Both the position numbers and the translations under genes were made by a program. A stretch of DNA of 7,760 nucleotides from UBA6016 sp964568395 (GTDB lineage Bacteria; Campylobacterota; Campylobacteria; Campylobacterales; UBA6016), in NCBI GenBank assembly GCA_964568395.1, contig CAZMPN010000034.1, forward strand, positions 1-7,760, given 5' to 3'. Positions 1 to 6,921 of this stretch are shown piece by piece (position 1 is the first letter of the stretch; every line of letters begins with the position of its first letter). The notes under the pieces were generated by a model, which was given only the letters and a program-made list of their open reading frames with translations, had not been told where the DNA came from and did not search any database.

Positions 1-1
1 A

Positions 2-46
2 GATGCTGAGACGATTTGCGCAAAACTAAAGGAGAGCGATTTTTGA
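2..46 (+). CDS. 3' end of the gene upstream of infB, probably a YlxR-like (DUF448) protein (partial)
   Basis: A reading frame is open from the left edge and reads DAETICAKLKESDF before a TGA at 44-46. That stop overlaps the A of the infB ATG (TGATG junction), the one-base overlap typical of translationally coupled genes. In many bacteria, and in Campylobacter as I recall, a small YlxR/DUF448 RNA-binding protein precedes infB, so this is the most likely identity. Only 14 codons are visible and no domain can be recognised, so the identity rests on gene order. The alternative frame ending at 27-29 (MLRRFAQN) cannot be excluded. Confidence 0.45.
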   Translation, partial: DAETICAKLKESDF

Positions 47-2547
47 TGGACAATAGGGTAAAAGTAAAAGAGATTGCCGACGAACTTGGAATAAAACCAA
101 AAGAGGTTTTGGATATATGCGCCGAGTTTAAGATAGAGGCAAAAAACCACTCTAGCGCAATAACGATGGAAGATGCCGAGAAGGTAATGAACTTCCATAT
201 GAGAGGGGAGAGGCCGGCCGGTTTTGAAGCTCCTAAGCCTGCGGTTATAGAGAGCGCGCCGCAAAAGCAACCTGAAGCGCCTAAAGCGGTAGAGAGCGCG
301 CCGCAAAAAGAGGAGAAAGAGGAAAAAGAGGAGAGCGCAAAGGTTATTTCTCAACCTCCAAGAGATAGAAAAAACTTTGAGATTATCAAAAAGGCAAACC
401 CTGTTCAGGCTAAGCCCGAGATAAAAAAAGAAGAGCCTAGAAGGGAAGAGCCGAAAAAAGCGGAGCAACCTAAAAAGCAGAAACCTCAACCTCAAATAGC
501 CGCAAAAAAATCCGATAGCATCAAAATAAGCATAGATAGGGAGTTTGTCGATAAGGAAGACGAAAACGACGATATCGTTATGTTGCCGGACTTCTCTTTG
601 CAAGATAAGCTTATAGAGGACGAAGAAAAACCTGTTCCGACAAAAACGGCCGAAAACCAGAAGGCAAAAGCGGCGGTCAAAAAACCGCAGCCGAGAATTA
701 ATACGCAAAATATGGCAAGACCGCAGAAAAAAAGAAAATTTAGGCCAAAACCTGAAGAGATAAAAGAAGAAGAAGTGACCGAAATAGAAATACACGAAGA
801 TATAAGGGTTTATGAGTTTGCGGAAAAAATCGGCAAACCTCTTGGGGAGGTAATCAAGGCTATATTCAACCTGGGCTTGATGAAGACTAAAAACGACTTT
901 ATGGATAACGACCTAATAGAGATATTGGCCGAAGAGTTCGGAATAACCGTTAACATCTCAAACGCCCTAGAAGAGTTCGACTACCTCAAGGAATACGAGG
1001 AGCAAGACATCGGCGAAGGCGTAGAGAGAGCCCCGATAGTTACGATCATGGGTCACGTCGACCACGGTAAGACTACGCTTCTTGACAAAATCAGAAACGC
1101 AAAAGTGGCGGCCGGAGAGGCCGGCGGTATCACCCAGCACATCGGCGCGTATATGGTCGAGAAAAACGGACACAAGATCACATTCCTTGATACTCCCGGG
1201 CATGAGGCGTTTACGCATATGAGGGCAAGGGGCGCCCAGGTGACGGATATAGCCATCGTTGTTGTGGCGGCGGATGACGGCGTAATGCCTCAAACAAGAG
1301 AGGCGATAAGCCACATTAAGGACGCAAAAGTTCCTTTCCTTGTAGCCGTAAACAAAATCGATAAGCCGTCCGCAAACCCGGATTTCGTAAAAACGCAGCT
1401 GGCGGAAATGGGTATTACTCCTATCGAGTGGGGCGGCGAGTACGAGTTTGTGCATATATCCGCGAAAACCGGAGAAGGGATAGATACTCTCCTGGATACC
1501 ATCCTTATCCAGGCGGAGATACTTGAGCTAAAAGCAAATCCGAAGAAAAACGCAAAAGCGATAGTCGTAGAAGCTTCTTTGGAGAAAGGAAGGGGTCCTG
1601 TTGCTACGGTTCTAGTGCAAGACGGTACGCTGAAAGTAGGCGATACGGTTGTCGTCGGCCAAAACTACGGTAAGGTAAGGGCTATTATCGACGATATGGG
1701 CAAAAACCTAAAACAGCTTGCGCCGTCGGAGCCGGGCCAAATTCTTGGCCTAGACGGAGTTCCTGGCGCAGGCGACGTGCTGGTGGCTGTAGAGAACGAA
1801 AAAGTGGCTAGAGAGTATGCCGAAAACATCAAAGAGCACCAAAGACAAAGAGAGCTTTCCAAAACCACGAAAGCTACTTTCGACGACCTGCACCACCTTA
1901 TTAAAGAGGGTAAGCTAAAACGTCTAAATATCGTTTTGAAAGCGGACGTCCAAGGTAGTCTTGAGGCTATTAAAGCAAGCCTCGAGAAGATAAGAAACGA
2001 AGAGGTCAAGGTGCACCTCGTCCATTCGGCGGTCGGCGGTATCACCGAGAGCGACGTGGAGCTTGCAAAAGCCGGCGAAAATACGCTAATTATCGGCTTT
2101 AACGTAAAACCGAACAGTACGATAAAAGACAAAGCGGACGACTACGGCGTAGAGATCAAAACCTACTCCGTAATATTCGAACTAATCGATGATATCAAGG
2201 CGATAGTGGGCGATATGCTCTCTCCTATCAAAGAGCTTGTATCGGTCGGCAAGGCCGAAGTTAGAAACCTATTTACCGTCGGCAAAAACCTTGTTATCGC
2301 CGGATGTATGGTAACCGACGGCACGGTAGCAAGAGGCGCGGAGATAAAAATACACAGAGGCAACGATGTAGTGTATGAAGGAAGAATAAGCTCCCTAAAA
2401 CGCTTTAAAGACGACGTAAAAGAAGTTAAAAACGGCTTCGAGTGCGGTATCGTAATAGACGGTTACAACGAATTTAAAGAAGGCGACGTGATAGAGACGT
2501 TTAAAACGGTCACTAAAGCAGCCGTATTCGAGCAAAGCGCGGAGTAA
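46..2547 (+). CDS. infB: Translation initiation factor IF-2
   Basis: This is the GTPase that delivers initiator fMet-tRNA to the 30S subunit and promotes subunit joining; it is cytoplasmic and essential. The protein has 833 residues. Residues 1-50 form an IF2_N module (VKVKEIADELGIKPKEV). A long Lys/Glu/Pro-rich linker follows to about residue 240, then a second IF2_N-like module at about 250-305. The GTPase domain shows all the G motifs: GHVDHGKT at 336-343, DTPGHE at 382-387, NKID at 436-439 and SAK at 472-474. The remainder fits domains II to IV, including the C-terminal fMet-tRNA-binding domain. I chose the ATG at 46 because AAAGGAGAG lies at 28-36 and MDNRVKVKEIADEL matches how IF-2 proteins begin. 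The frame also opens at a TTG at 16, which lies upstream of this ribosome binding site and adds ten non-homologous residues. Translation is probably coupled to the gene upstream. Confidence 0.97.
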   Translation: MDNRVKVKEIADELGIKPKEVLDICAEFKIEAKNHSSAITMEDAEKVMNFHMRGERPAGFEAPKPAVIESAPQKQPEAPKAVESAPQKEEKEEKEESAKVISQPPRDRKNFEIIKKANPVQAKPEIKKEEPRREEPKKAEQPKKQKPQPQIAAKKSDSIKISIDREFVDKEDENDDIVMLPDFSLQDKLIEDEEKPVPTKTAENQKAKAAVKKPQPRINTQNMARPQKKRKFRPKPEEIKEEEVTEIEIHEDIRVYEFAEKIGKPLGEVIKAIFNLGLMKTKNDFMDNDLIEILAEEFGITVNISNALEEFDYLKEYEEQDIGEGVERAPIVTIMGHVDHGKTTLLDKIRNAKVAAGEAGGITQHIGAYMVEKNGHKITFLDTPGHEAFTHMRARGAQVTDIAIVVVAADDGVMPQTREAISHIKDAKVPFLVAVNKIDKPSANPDFVKTQLAEMGITPIEWGGEYEFVHISAKTGEGIDTLLDTILIQAEILELKANPKKNAKAIVVEASLEKGRGPVATVLVQDGTLKVGDTVVVGQNYGKVRAIIDDMGKNLKQLAPSEPGQILGLDGVPGAGDVLVAVENEKVAREYAENIKEHQRQRELSKTTKATFDDLHHLIKEGKLKRLNIVLKADVQGSLEAIKASLEKIRNEEVKVHLVHSAVGGITESDVELAKAGENTLIIGFNVKPNSTIKDKADDYGVEIKTYSVIFELIDDIKAIVGDMLSPIKELVSVGKAEVRNLFTVGKNLVIAGCMVTDGTVARGAEIKIHRGNDVVYEGRISSLKRFKDDVKEVKNGFECGIVIDGYNEFKEGDVIETFKTVTKAAVFEQSAE
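249..308 (+). repeat. In-frame direct repeat in the IF-2 linker
   Basis: An identical 18-base unit, AGAGAGCGCGCCGCAAAA, occurs at 249-266 and 291-308, 42 bases (14 codons) apart and in frame. Both copies encode ESAPQK within the Lys/Glu/Pro-rich linker after the first IF2_N module. This suggests a short tandem duplication, a common way for the IF-2 linker to vary in length between relatives. Confidence 0.7.
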
Positions 2548-2550
2548 CAA

Positions 2551-2895
2551 ATGGCCGATAAAAGCATTAGGGTTTTAAGGGCCGAGTCCGCCCTGACCGA
2601 GCTTGTCGGTGAAGCTATCGGAAGCCTTGGAAATGAGACTTTAAATTCCCTTAGTGTAATAAAAGTGGAGAGCGCCAGAGGGTTGTCCGATGCTACCGTA
2701 TACATAATGGACGAGAACTTCTCGGATAGCGAAAAGCAAAAAATTCTCTCCGGCCTTAAAAAAAGTTCCTCGTATATCGCAAGATATTGCACGGCCTGCG
2801 ACGCCGTATCTAAAATGCCTAAACTTGCATATAGATTTGACGATTCTTTGGAAAAAGAAAAGCGACTAGAAGAAATCCTAAGCGGGAAAAAATGA
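2551..2895 (+). CDS. rbfA: 30S ribosome-binding factor RbfA
   Basis: RbfA is a small KH-fold protein that binds the immature 30S subunit near the 5' end of 16S rRNA and helps late processing and cold adaptation. The 114 residues match the usual length of about 110-135. The N-terminal pattern (SIRVLRAESALTELVGEAI), the central strand LNSLSVIKVESARGLSDATVYI and the following helix fit the family. The start lies 3 bases after the infB stop, and GGAG at 2541-2544 inside the infB end serves as its ribosome binding site. The infB-rbfA order is strongly conserved. The stop overlaps the rimP start (ATGA). Confidence 0.93.
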   Translation: MADKSIRVLRAESALTELVGEAIGSLGNETLNSLSVIKVESARGLSDATVYIMDENFSDSEKQKILSGLKKSSSYIARYCTACDAVSKMPKLAYRFDDSLEKEKRLEEILSGKK

Positions 2896-3323
2896 ACAAC
2901 GAAGAGATAAAGAAAATAGTAGAAAGCTTCGGCGCCGTCCTTTATGACGTAGAGCTTGTGCCGACAGGCGAAGAGGGGCATATATTCAGGGTTTCCGTCC
3001 AAAAAGAGGGCGGCGTAGATTTGGATCTGTGCGCCGACATAAATGCCGTTTTATCGCCATATCTGGATACTAATCCGCCGGTAAAAGGCAAGTATTATCT
3101 TGAGGTAGGCTCTCCCGGAATCGAGAGGTCTTTAAAAAATATAGCCCATTTTGAAAAATCGGTCGGCGAGCTTGTAAGAATGAGTCTAAAGGACAGCACG
3201 AAGCTAAGAGGAAAACTTCTTGGCGTAAAAGACGGCGTCGTAGAGATAGAAACCGAGGAAGGAAGCAAAAAAGTCTCTTTTGGCGACATCTCAAAAGCTA
3301 GAACATATTTTGAGTGGAAATAA
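2892..3323 (+). CDS. rimP: Ribosome maturation factor RimP
   Basis: RimP binds the free 30S subunit and assists its assembly around protein S12. The 143 residues are close to the family length of about 150. The signature is KYYLEVGSPGIERSLK, with SPGIERSL at 74-81, corresponding to the EVSSPGLDRPL motif of the family. The N-terminal alpha/beta half (residues 1-80) is followed by a C-terminal Sm/SH3-like barrel (about 90-143). The start codon overlaps the rbfA stop by four bases (ATGA), which suggests translational coupling. In many bacteria rimP lies upstream of nusA-infB; here it follows rbfA, an arrangement I associate with Campylobacterota. Confidence 0.93.
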   Translation: MNNEEIKKIVESFGAVLYDVELVPTGEEGHIFRVSVQKEGGVDLDLCADINAVLSPYLDTNPPVKGKYYLEVGSPGIERSLKNIAHFEKSVGELVRMSLKDSTKLRGKLLGVKDGVVEIETEEGSKKVSFGDISKARTYFEWK

Positions 3324-4327
3324 ACGCTAAATTTTTAGAGCTAGCCTGCGAGAAGGCCTGGGAATACCAAGGGCTTACATATCCAAATCCGGCTGTCGGA
3401 GCGGCCGTCGTTAAAAACGGTGCCTTGGTCTCTGTCAGCGTCCATAAAAAAGCGGGTCTACCTCACGCCGAAGTAGAAGCGCTAAAGCTGACATACCTTG
3501 CTCTTAGCGGCAACGAAGCAAAAAAAGAGCTGCTTTCCAAACTGCAAACATCCCATGAAATACATGATTTTCTGACGGCAAACGCGGACGATATGTTCGC
3601 TGAGTGCGATATATACGTTACGCTTGAGCCGTGTTCGCATGAAGGCAGGACCCCGTCTTGCGCAAAGCTTCTATCTTTGTTGAAGCCTAAGCGCGTTATT
3701 GTCGGCGCGATGGAGCAAAACGGCGAAGCGTCCGGCGGAATTGATATGCTTAGGCGTGCCGGAGTCGACGCGATACATCTGCCAAGCCAGGCTTGCGACG
3801 AGCTGATAGAGCCTTTTTTTAGATGGAAAAACAACGGCGGCTTTGTTTTTTTTAAACTTGCCCTTACTATGAACGGCAGAATATCCGGCGGTAAAATATC
3901 ATCCGACGCTTCGTTTCGTCTAGTGCATGCGCTTAGGGATAAAACCGACTTGTTGGCCATAGGGGGCAATACCGTACGAGTGGATAGGCCGACGCTGGAT
4001 GCCAGGCTTGTCGACGGTAAGGCGCCGGATGTTCTTGTATACTCAAAAAACGACAATTTTGTTAGAGATATTCCGCTTTTTGGCGTAAAAGACAGAAATG
4101 TAACAGTTTCTAGTTCGCTTGATACGCTAAAAAACTACAATTTTGTAATGATAGAGGGTGGCAGAGGAATGCTCGAGGCCACAAAAAGCATAGTCTCCCA
4201 CTATCTATTTTTCATCTCCCCTGAATTTTCCGGAGAAGGCGATTTGGACTCTCTGGGTTTAAGTTTTAAAATCTTACACTCTCGCATGGTAGACAAGGAT
4301 CTGCTAATATGGGCAAAAGGAGCGTAA
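3314..4327 (+). CDS. ribD: Bifunctional riboflavin biosynthesis protein RibD (pyrimidine deaminase / uracil reductase)
   Basis: RibD catalyses the second and third steps of riboflavin synthesis from the GTP-derived pyrimidine: deamination, then NADPH-dependent reduction of the ribosyl side chain. The N-terminal deaminase shows TYPNPAVG, the zinc and catalytic motif HAE (His51, Glu53) and PCSHEGRTPSC, with Cys107 and Cys116 as the other zinc ligands. The reductase half starts near residue 176 (FVFFKLALTMNGRISG) and shows GGNTVRVDRPTLDARL and EGG at 281-283. The spacing between HAE and PC is about 31 residues longer than I recall for E. coli RibD, and the reductase half is shorter; total length is 337. 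The start is GTG at 3314, overlapping the rimP end by ten bases; no in-frame ATG precedes the conserved TYPNPAVG. No strong ribosome binding site is visible, so it probably depends on translational coupling. Confidence 0.93.
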   Translation: MEINAKFLELACEKAWEYQGLTYPNPAVGAAVVKNGALVSVSVHKKAGLPHAEVEALKLTYLALSGNEAKKELLSKLQTSHEIHDFLTANADDMFAECDIYVTLEPCSHEGRTPSCAKLLSLLKPKRVIVGAMEQNGEASGGIDMLRRAGVDAIHLPSQACDELIEPFFRWKNNGGFVFFKLALTMNGRISGGKISSDASFRLVHALRDKTDLLAIGGNTVRVDRPTLDARLVDGKAPDVLVYSKNDNFVRDIPLFGVKDRNVTVSSSLDTLKNYNFVMIEGGRGMLEATKSIVSHYLFFISPEFSGEGDLDSLGLSFKILHSRMVDKDLLIWAKGA

Positions 4328-4328
4328 A

Positions 4329-5156
4329 GTGGGCAAAAAGGACAAAGAGCATCACCTCTCGGATATGATGCCGCTTAGCGACGACAAGAAGCGCAAAAAA
4401 ATAGATAAAAAAGCGTACGCCGAAGAGCTTATAAATCTTCAGATAGAGCTGGTAAAGCTACAAAACTGGGTAAAAGAGAAAAACAAGCGTATCCTGATAG
4501 TGTTTGAGGGGCGCGACGCGGCGGGCAAGGGCGGTCTCATAAAGACTATTACCCAGCACCTAAACCCGAGGGGCGCCAGAGTAGTGGCTCTTGGCAAGCC
4601 TTCCGATACCGAGATGAATAGCTGGTATTTTCAGCGCTACGTGCCGCATCTGCCGAATCCTGGAGAGATAGTGCTGTTTGATAGAAGCTGGTATAACAGG
4701 GCCGGCGTAGAGAAGGTAATGGGTTTTTGCACTAAAGAGCAGTATCAGAGGTTTATGAGACAGGCTCCTATGTTTGAACAGATGCTTGTGGATGACGGCA
4801 TTATATTTTTCAAATACTATCTCTCCATAAAGAAGGAGACGCAGGAAAAAAGACTTGCGGCTAGACAGGAAGATCCGCTTAAAAGATGGAAGATAAGCCC
4901 GATAGACGAGCTTGCGCAAAAGAATTTTGACGAATATACGAAAGCGAAAGAAGAGATGTTCGCCAGAACCCATACCCCTTATACGCCTTGGATGATAGTG
5001 GACGCAAACGATAAAAAGACGGCAAGGCTCAACATCATTAAAGATATTTTGCTCCATATCGAATATGACGGAAAAGAGGATGCGAAGGTTTCTCTTATGA
5101 CGGATCCGAACGTCATGCTGATTTACAGTAGACTCGTCCAAAACATGAATGACTAA
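4329..5156 (+). CDS. ppk2: Polyphosphate kinase 2 family protein (class I-like)
   Basis: PPK2 enzymes transfer phosphate between inorganic polyphosphate and nucleotides, mostly using polyphosphate to phosphorylate nucleoside di- or monophosphates. The 275-residue single-domain protein has a Walker A loop GRDAAGKGG at 61-69 (Lys67), a Walker B-type segment VLFDRSWYNRAGVE around 115-128 (Asp118, Arg119) and the lid motif RQEDPLKRWKISPID around 179-193. All are diagnostic of PPK2. The length fits class I, but the preferred substrate (ADP, GDP or AMP) cannot be read with certainty. The first 30 residues are highly charged. The GTG start at 4329 is supported by AAAAGGAGCG at 4315-4324 with a six-base spacer; the next in-frame ATG codons lie 12 and 13 codons inside. 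The gene sits one base after ribD and overlaps bioD by eight bases, so it is part of the operon. Confidence 0.92.
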   Translation: MGKKDKEHHLSDMMPLSDDKKRKKIDKKAYAEELINLQIELVKLQNWVKEKNKRILIVFEGRDAAGKGGLIKTITQHLNPRGARVVALGKPSDTEMNSWYFQRYVPHLPNPGEIVLFDRSWYNRAGVEKVMGFCTKEQYQRFMRQAPMFEQMLVDDGIIFFKYYLSIKKETQEKRLAARQEDPLKRWKISPIDELAQKNFDEYTKAKEEMFARTHTPYTPWMIVDANDKKTARLNIIKDILLHIEYDGKEDAKVSLMTDPNVMLIYSRLVQNMND

Positions 5157-5778
5157 AACGATTTTCGTAACCGCCACCGGAACAAACGTAGGCAAAACCT
5201 ATACTACGCTCAAAATCATGGAGCTGCTCGCAAAAAAAGGCATTAAGGCGGCTCCCTTTAAACCGATAGAAACCGGCGTGCTGTCTATCCCGCAAGACGC
5301 TTTTGCGCTTTTGCAAAAATATAGGGAGCTCTACAAAGATGAGAGCTTGTCGCTGGACGACGTCTGTCCATATAGGTTCAAGCTTCCGTCGGCGCCTTAC
5401 GTGGCCAAGGATGGCGATGGCGTGGATATAGACCTGATAGCCGAGCGGCTGGATGGTTTGAAAAAACGTGCAGATGTGGCGCTAATCGAGGGCGCCGGCG
5501 GGCTCTTAGTGCCTATCGAAAAAGATTTTTTTATGCTTGATTTGGCCAAACGGTTTGCCGACTTTACGCTGCTTGTATCGCACACCGGACTTGGCTGCAT
5601 CAACGATGTGCTCCTCTCCAAGAAGGCGCTAGACGATGCCGGTATGGCGTATCGCATAGTTTTCAATAGAAGGGCCGGCGACGATTTTGACGAGATTAGC
5701 AAGCCGTTTTTGAGGGATAAATTTGGTCTTGTATTTGAGCTGGACGACCTCGAAGCCGTTTTGGACGATATGGTATGA
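5149..5778 (+). CDS. bioD: ATP-dependent dethiobiotin synthetase BioD
   Basis: BioD closes the ureido ring of dethiobiotin from diaminopelargonic acid, carbon dioxide and ATP, the penultimate step of biotin synthesis. The 209 residues are near the family length of about 220. Diagnostic motifs are the P-loop TGTNVGKT at 10-17 (Lys16), the substrate-binding PFKPIETG at 36-43 (Lys38) and EGAGGLLVPI from residue 114. The start at 5149 overlaps the ppk2 stop by eight bases and places the P-loop at the usual distance from the N terminus. No bioA, bioB or bioF lies in the window, so the rest of the pathway must be elsewhere. Its stop overlaps the next gene by four bases. Confidence 0.95.
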   Translation: MTKTIFVTATGTNVGKTYTTLKIMELLAKKGIKAAPFKPIETGVLSIPQDAFALLQKYRELYKDESLSLDDVCPYRFKLPSAPYVAKDGDGVDIDLIAERLDGLKKRADVALIEGAGGLLVPIEKDFFMLDLAKRFADFTLLVSHTGLGCINDVLLSKKALDDAGMAYRIVFNRRAGDDFDEISKPFLRDKFGLVFELDDLEAVLDDMV

Positions 5779-6185
5779 GGCTTATTTTCTTATTGCTTGC
5801 GCCGCTCTTTTTGTTTGCCGCCGATATTAAATTCTCATCGGCGGCCTCTTTGGACGAGGCTTCAAAAAACTTTGCGAAAAGAGCCGCCTCGGCGATAGAG
5901 GAAGAGCTGGGCATGACGCTCATCAAAAACTTCGAGAGCCAAATATACGAGGACGAAGCCGCTTTGTATGCGCTCAAAACCGGCATCATCAAGTTTGGCG
6001 TCGTAAAAAAGAGTATATTCGGCGATTTGGGGCTCGATATTGATACCGTCCATGCTTACGGCCTAGAGATAATAGCTCACGGCGGCGATGCATTGCTTCT
6101 TACGCAAAGCCGTTTTTTCGCAGGAGTCGACAACGGCAAAAAGACGAAGCTCAAAAAGAGGCTAAAGTCTAATACAGAGAATTAA
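5775..6185 (+). CDS. Short exported protein, possibly a shortened TRAP-type solute-binding (DctP-like) protein
   Basis: The 136-residue product starts with MRLIFLLLAPLFLFAAD, a clear Sec signal peptide with probable cleavage after FAA (about residue 16), so the mature protein of about 120 residues should be periplasmic. I do not recognise a defined family. The stretch IKFSSAASLDEASKNFAKRAASAIEEELG...SQIYEDEAALYALKTGIIKFGV resembles the N-terminal lobe of TRAP transporter DctP proteins (F-S...A..F...V...T.G...Y.D.E.L.AL..G), but those are about 300-330 residues long, and no membrane permease lies beside it. The C-terminal tail is Lys-rich. The ATG overlaps the bioD stop (ATGA), which makes this the last gene of the operon. 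Its 3' end overlaps the convergent repressor gene by 17 bases. Its role is unknown. Confidence 0.75.
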   Translation: MRLIFLLLAPLFLFAADIKFSSAASLDEASKNFAKRAASAIEEELGMTLIKNFESQIYEDEAALYALKTGIIKFGVVKKSIFGDLGLDIDTVHAYGLEIIAHGGDALLLTQSRFFAGVDNGKKTKLKKRLKSNTEN

Positions 6186-6828
6186 AAGAGCTGACCGCTT
6201 TTCCTATTACCGCAAAATCGTTAGGTTTCGCGATACTTACCGGATAGTCCTTGTTGTCGGATATTATCTCTACGCTCCCGTCTATTCTTTGGTTCAGCCT
6301 TTTTATAAATACTCCGCTCTCGGAGACGATGGCAAAGATGCCGCCTTTTTTTATCTCCGTCTTGCTTTTGTCTATAAATACTATCGCCCTATCCGACAAG
6401 GTCGGCTCCATAGAATCCCCCGCCACGTTGATCGCTTCGATATTCGGCAGATTCTTTTCCCCGCCCATAGCCGTTACAAAATTCTCAGGTATTGTAAGAA
6501 GTTCTGCATTTTCGTCATAGTTCTCTGCTCCTCCTCCGGCGGATGCGCTGATATCCCTTAGGTATTTGACGCAGTAGTATCTGTTTGTGGCCTCTACAAG
6601 GCTCTCCGGCGCCTGATCGAACAAAAGCCAGTTTAGCGATATCCGTTTTTTGGCGCAAAACTCGGACAGCTCCATAAAAGGTATCTTATTTCGCTTTTTC
6701 ATCGTCGCGAAATTGACTGGCTCTATGCCGAGCGCCGCCGCTACGTCCTTGTCAAATACCTTCTTGGAGCCTAGCTCTTCGGAGATTATGTCTTTTAGCC
6801 GCTCTACTATGTCGTCAAAATTTGTCAT
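6169..6828 (-). CDS. CI/LexA-type transcriptional repressor with S24 self-cleaving peptidase domain
   Basis: The 219-residue protein has an N-terminal helical DNA-binding region of the phage CI type (about 5-72: VFDKDVAAALGIEPVNFATMKKRNKIPFMELSEFCAKKRISLNWLLFD). This is followed by a linker and an S24 peptidase domain (about 108-215). The catalytic serine is Ser139 in NVAGDSMEPTL and the lysine is Lys176 in GVFIKRL, 37 residues apart as in LexA and UmuD. A likely self-cleavage bond is Ala97-Gly98 in ISASAGGGAE. Such repressors are inactivated by RecA-stimulated autocleavage, or simply use the domain for dimerisation. Its start at 6828 is supported by AGGGA on the minus strand (6839-6835) with a six-base spacer. 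A perfect dyad lies just upstream, suggesting autorepression. No integrase, Cro or phage structural genes are visible around it, so it is not obviously a prophage remnant. Target genes are unknown. Confidence 0.9.
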   Translation of the reverse strand: MTNFDDIVERLKDIISEELGSKKVFDKDVAAALGIEPVNFATMKKRNKIPFMELSEFCAKKRISLNWLLFDQAPESLVEATNRYYCVKYLRDISASAGGGAENYDENAELLTIPENFVTAMGGEKNLPNIEAINVAGDSMEPTLSDRAIVFIDKSKTEIKKGGIFAIVSESGVFIKRLNQRIDGSVEIISDNKDYPVSIAKPNDFAVIGKAVSSFNSLY

Positions 6829-6843
6829 TTCCTATCCCTATAA

Positions 6844-6858
6844 ATTGCAATTTGCAAT
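6844..6858. promoter_or_regulatory. Perfect 15-bp dyad, candidate repressor operator
   Basis: ATTGCAA-T-TTGCAAT is a perfect inverted repeat with a single central base. It lies 15 bases upstream of the repressor start codon and next to its Shine-Dalgarno sequence. It overlaps the transcription start expected from a minus-strand TAAAAT box at 6865-6860. That position and symmetry suit autorepression by the dimeric CI-like protein. I see only one copy in the spacer. Binding is inferred, not shown. Confidence 0.5.
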
Positions 6859-6859
6859 A

Positions 6860-6865
6860 TTTTAA
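6860..6865 (-). promoter_or_regulatory. Candidate -10 box of the repressor gene
   Basis: On the minus strand this reads TAAAAT, about 30 bases before the repressor start codon, and would place the transcription start within the dyad at 6844-6858. No convincing -35 hexamer is present, which is common in Campylobacterota sigma-70 promoters. The region is very AT-rich, so chance matches are likely. Confidence 0.3.
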
Positions 6866-6886
6866 ACTAAAAAAATTAAATTTATC

Positions 6887-6892
6887 TAAAAT
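6887..6892 (+). promoter_or_regulatory. Candidate -10 box for the divergent small ORF
   Basis: TAAAAT on the plus strand would give a transcript starting near 6899, with a leader of about 22 bases carrying the AAGGA ribosome binding site of the 30-codon ORF. A TTGACA at 6893-6898 looks like a -35 box, but the ribosome binding site lies at the position its -10 would need, so I do not use it. The AT-rich context makes this call tentative. Confidence 0.25.
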
Positions 6893-6921
6893 TTGACAAC
6901 TTTTTAAAAAGGACGGTCAAA

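Noticed and set aside
16..45. TTG at 16 as the infB start
   Set aside because: It lies upstream of the AAAGGAGAG at 28-36, and the added residues do not match IF-2; the ATG at 46 does.
967..1455. Minus-strand open frame of 162 codons opposite infB, and a similar one at 1665-2132
   Set aside because: Both are antisense shadows of conserved IF-2 domains with biased composition and no family resemblance.
3463..4056. Minus-strand open frame of 197 codons opposite ribD
   Set aside because: It is Ser-rich, an artefact of reading the complement of the ribD frame; no domain or start signal.
4560..5195. Minus-strand open frame of 211 codons opposite ppk2
   Set aside because: It lies wholly over ppk2 and the bioD start, has no recognisable domain or ribosome binding site, and the plus-strand proteins are certain.
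6251..6561. Two plus-strand frames of about 90 codons opposite the repressor gene
   Set aside because: The minus-strand S24 repressor explains this interval, with catalytic residues in place; the plus frames have no recognisable features.
6900..6911. Perfect palindrome CTTTTTAAAAAG
   Set aside because: It has no loop and very low complexity in an AT-rich spacer; chance is likely, and it overlaps a ribosome binding site.
6893..6921. TTGACA as a -35 box for the plus-strand transcript
   Set aside because: The matching -10 position would be GTCAAA directly before the small ORF, leaving no leader for its ribosome binding site.
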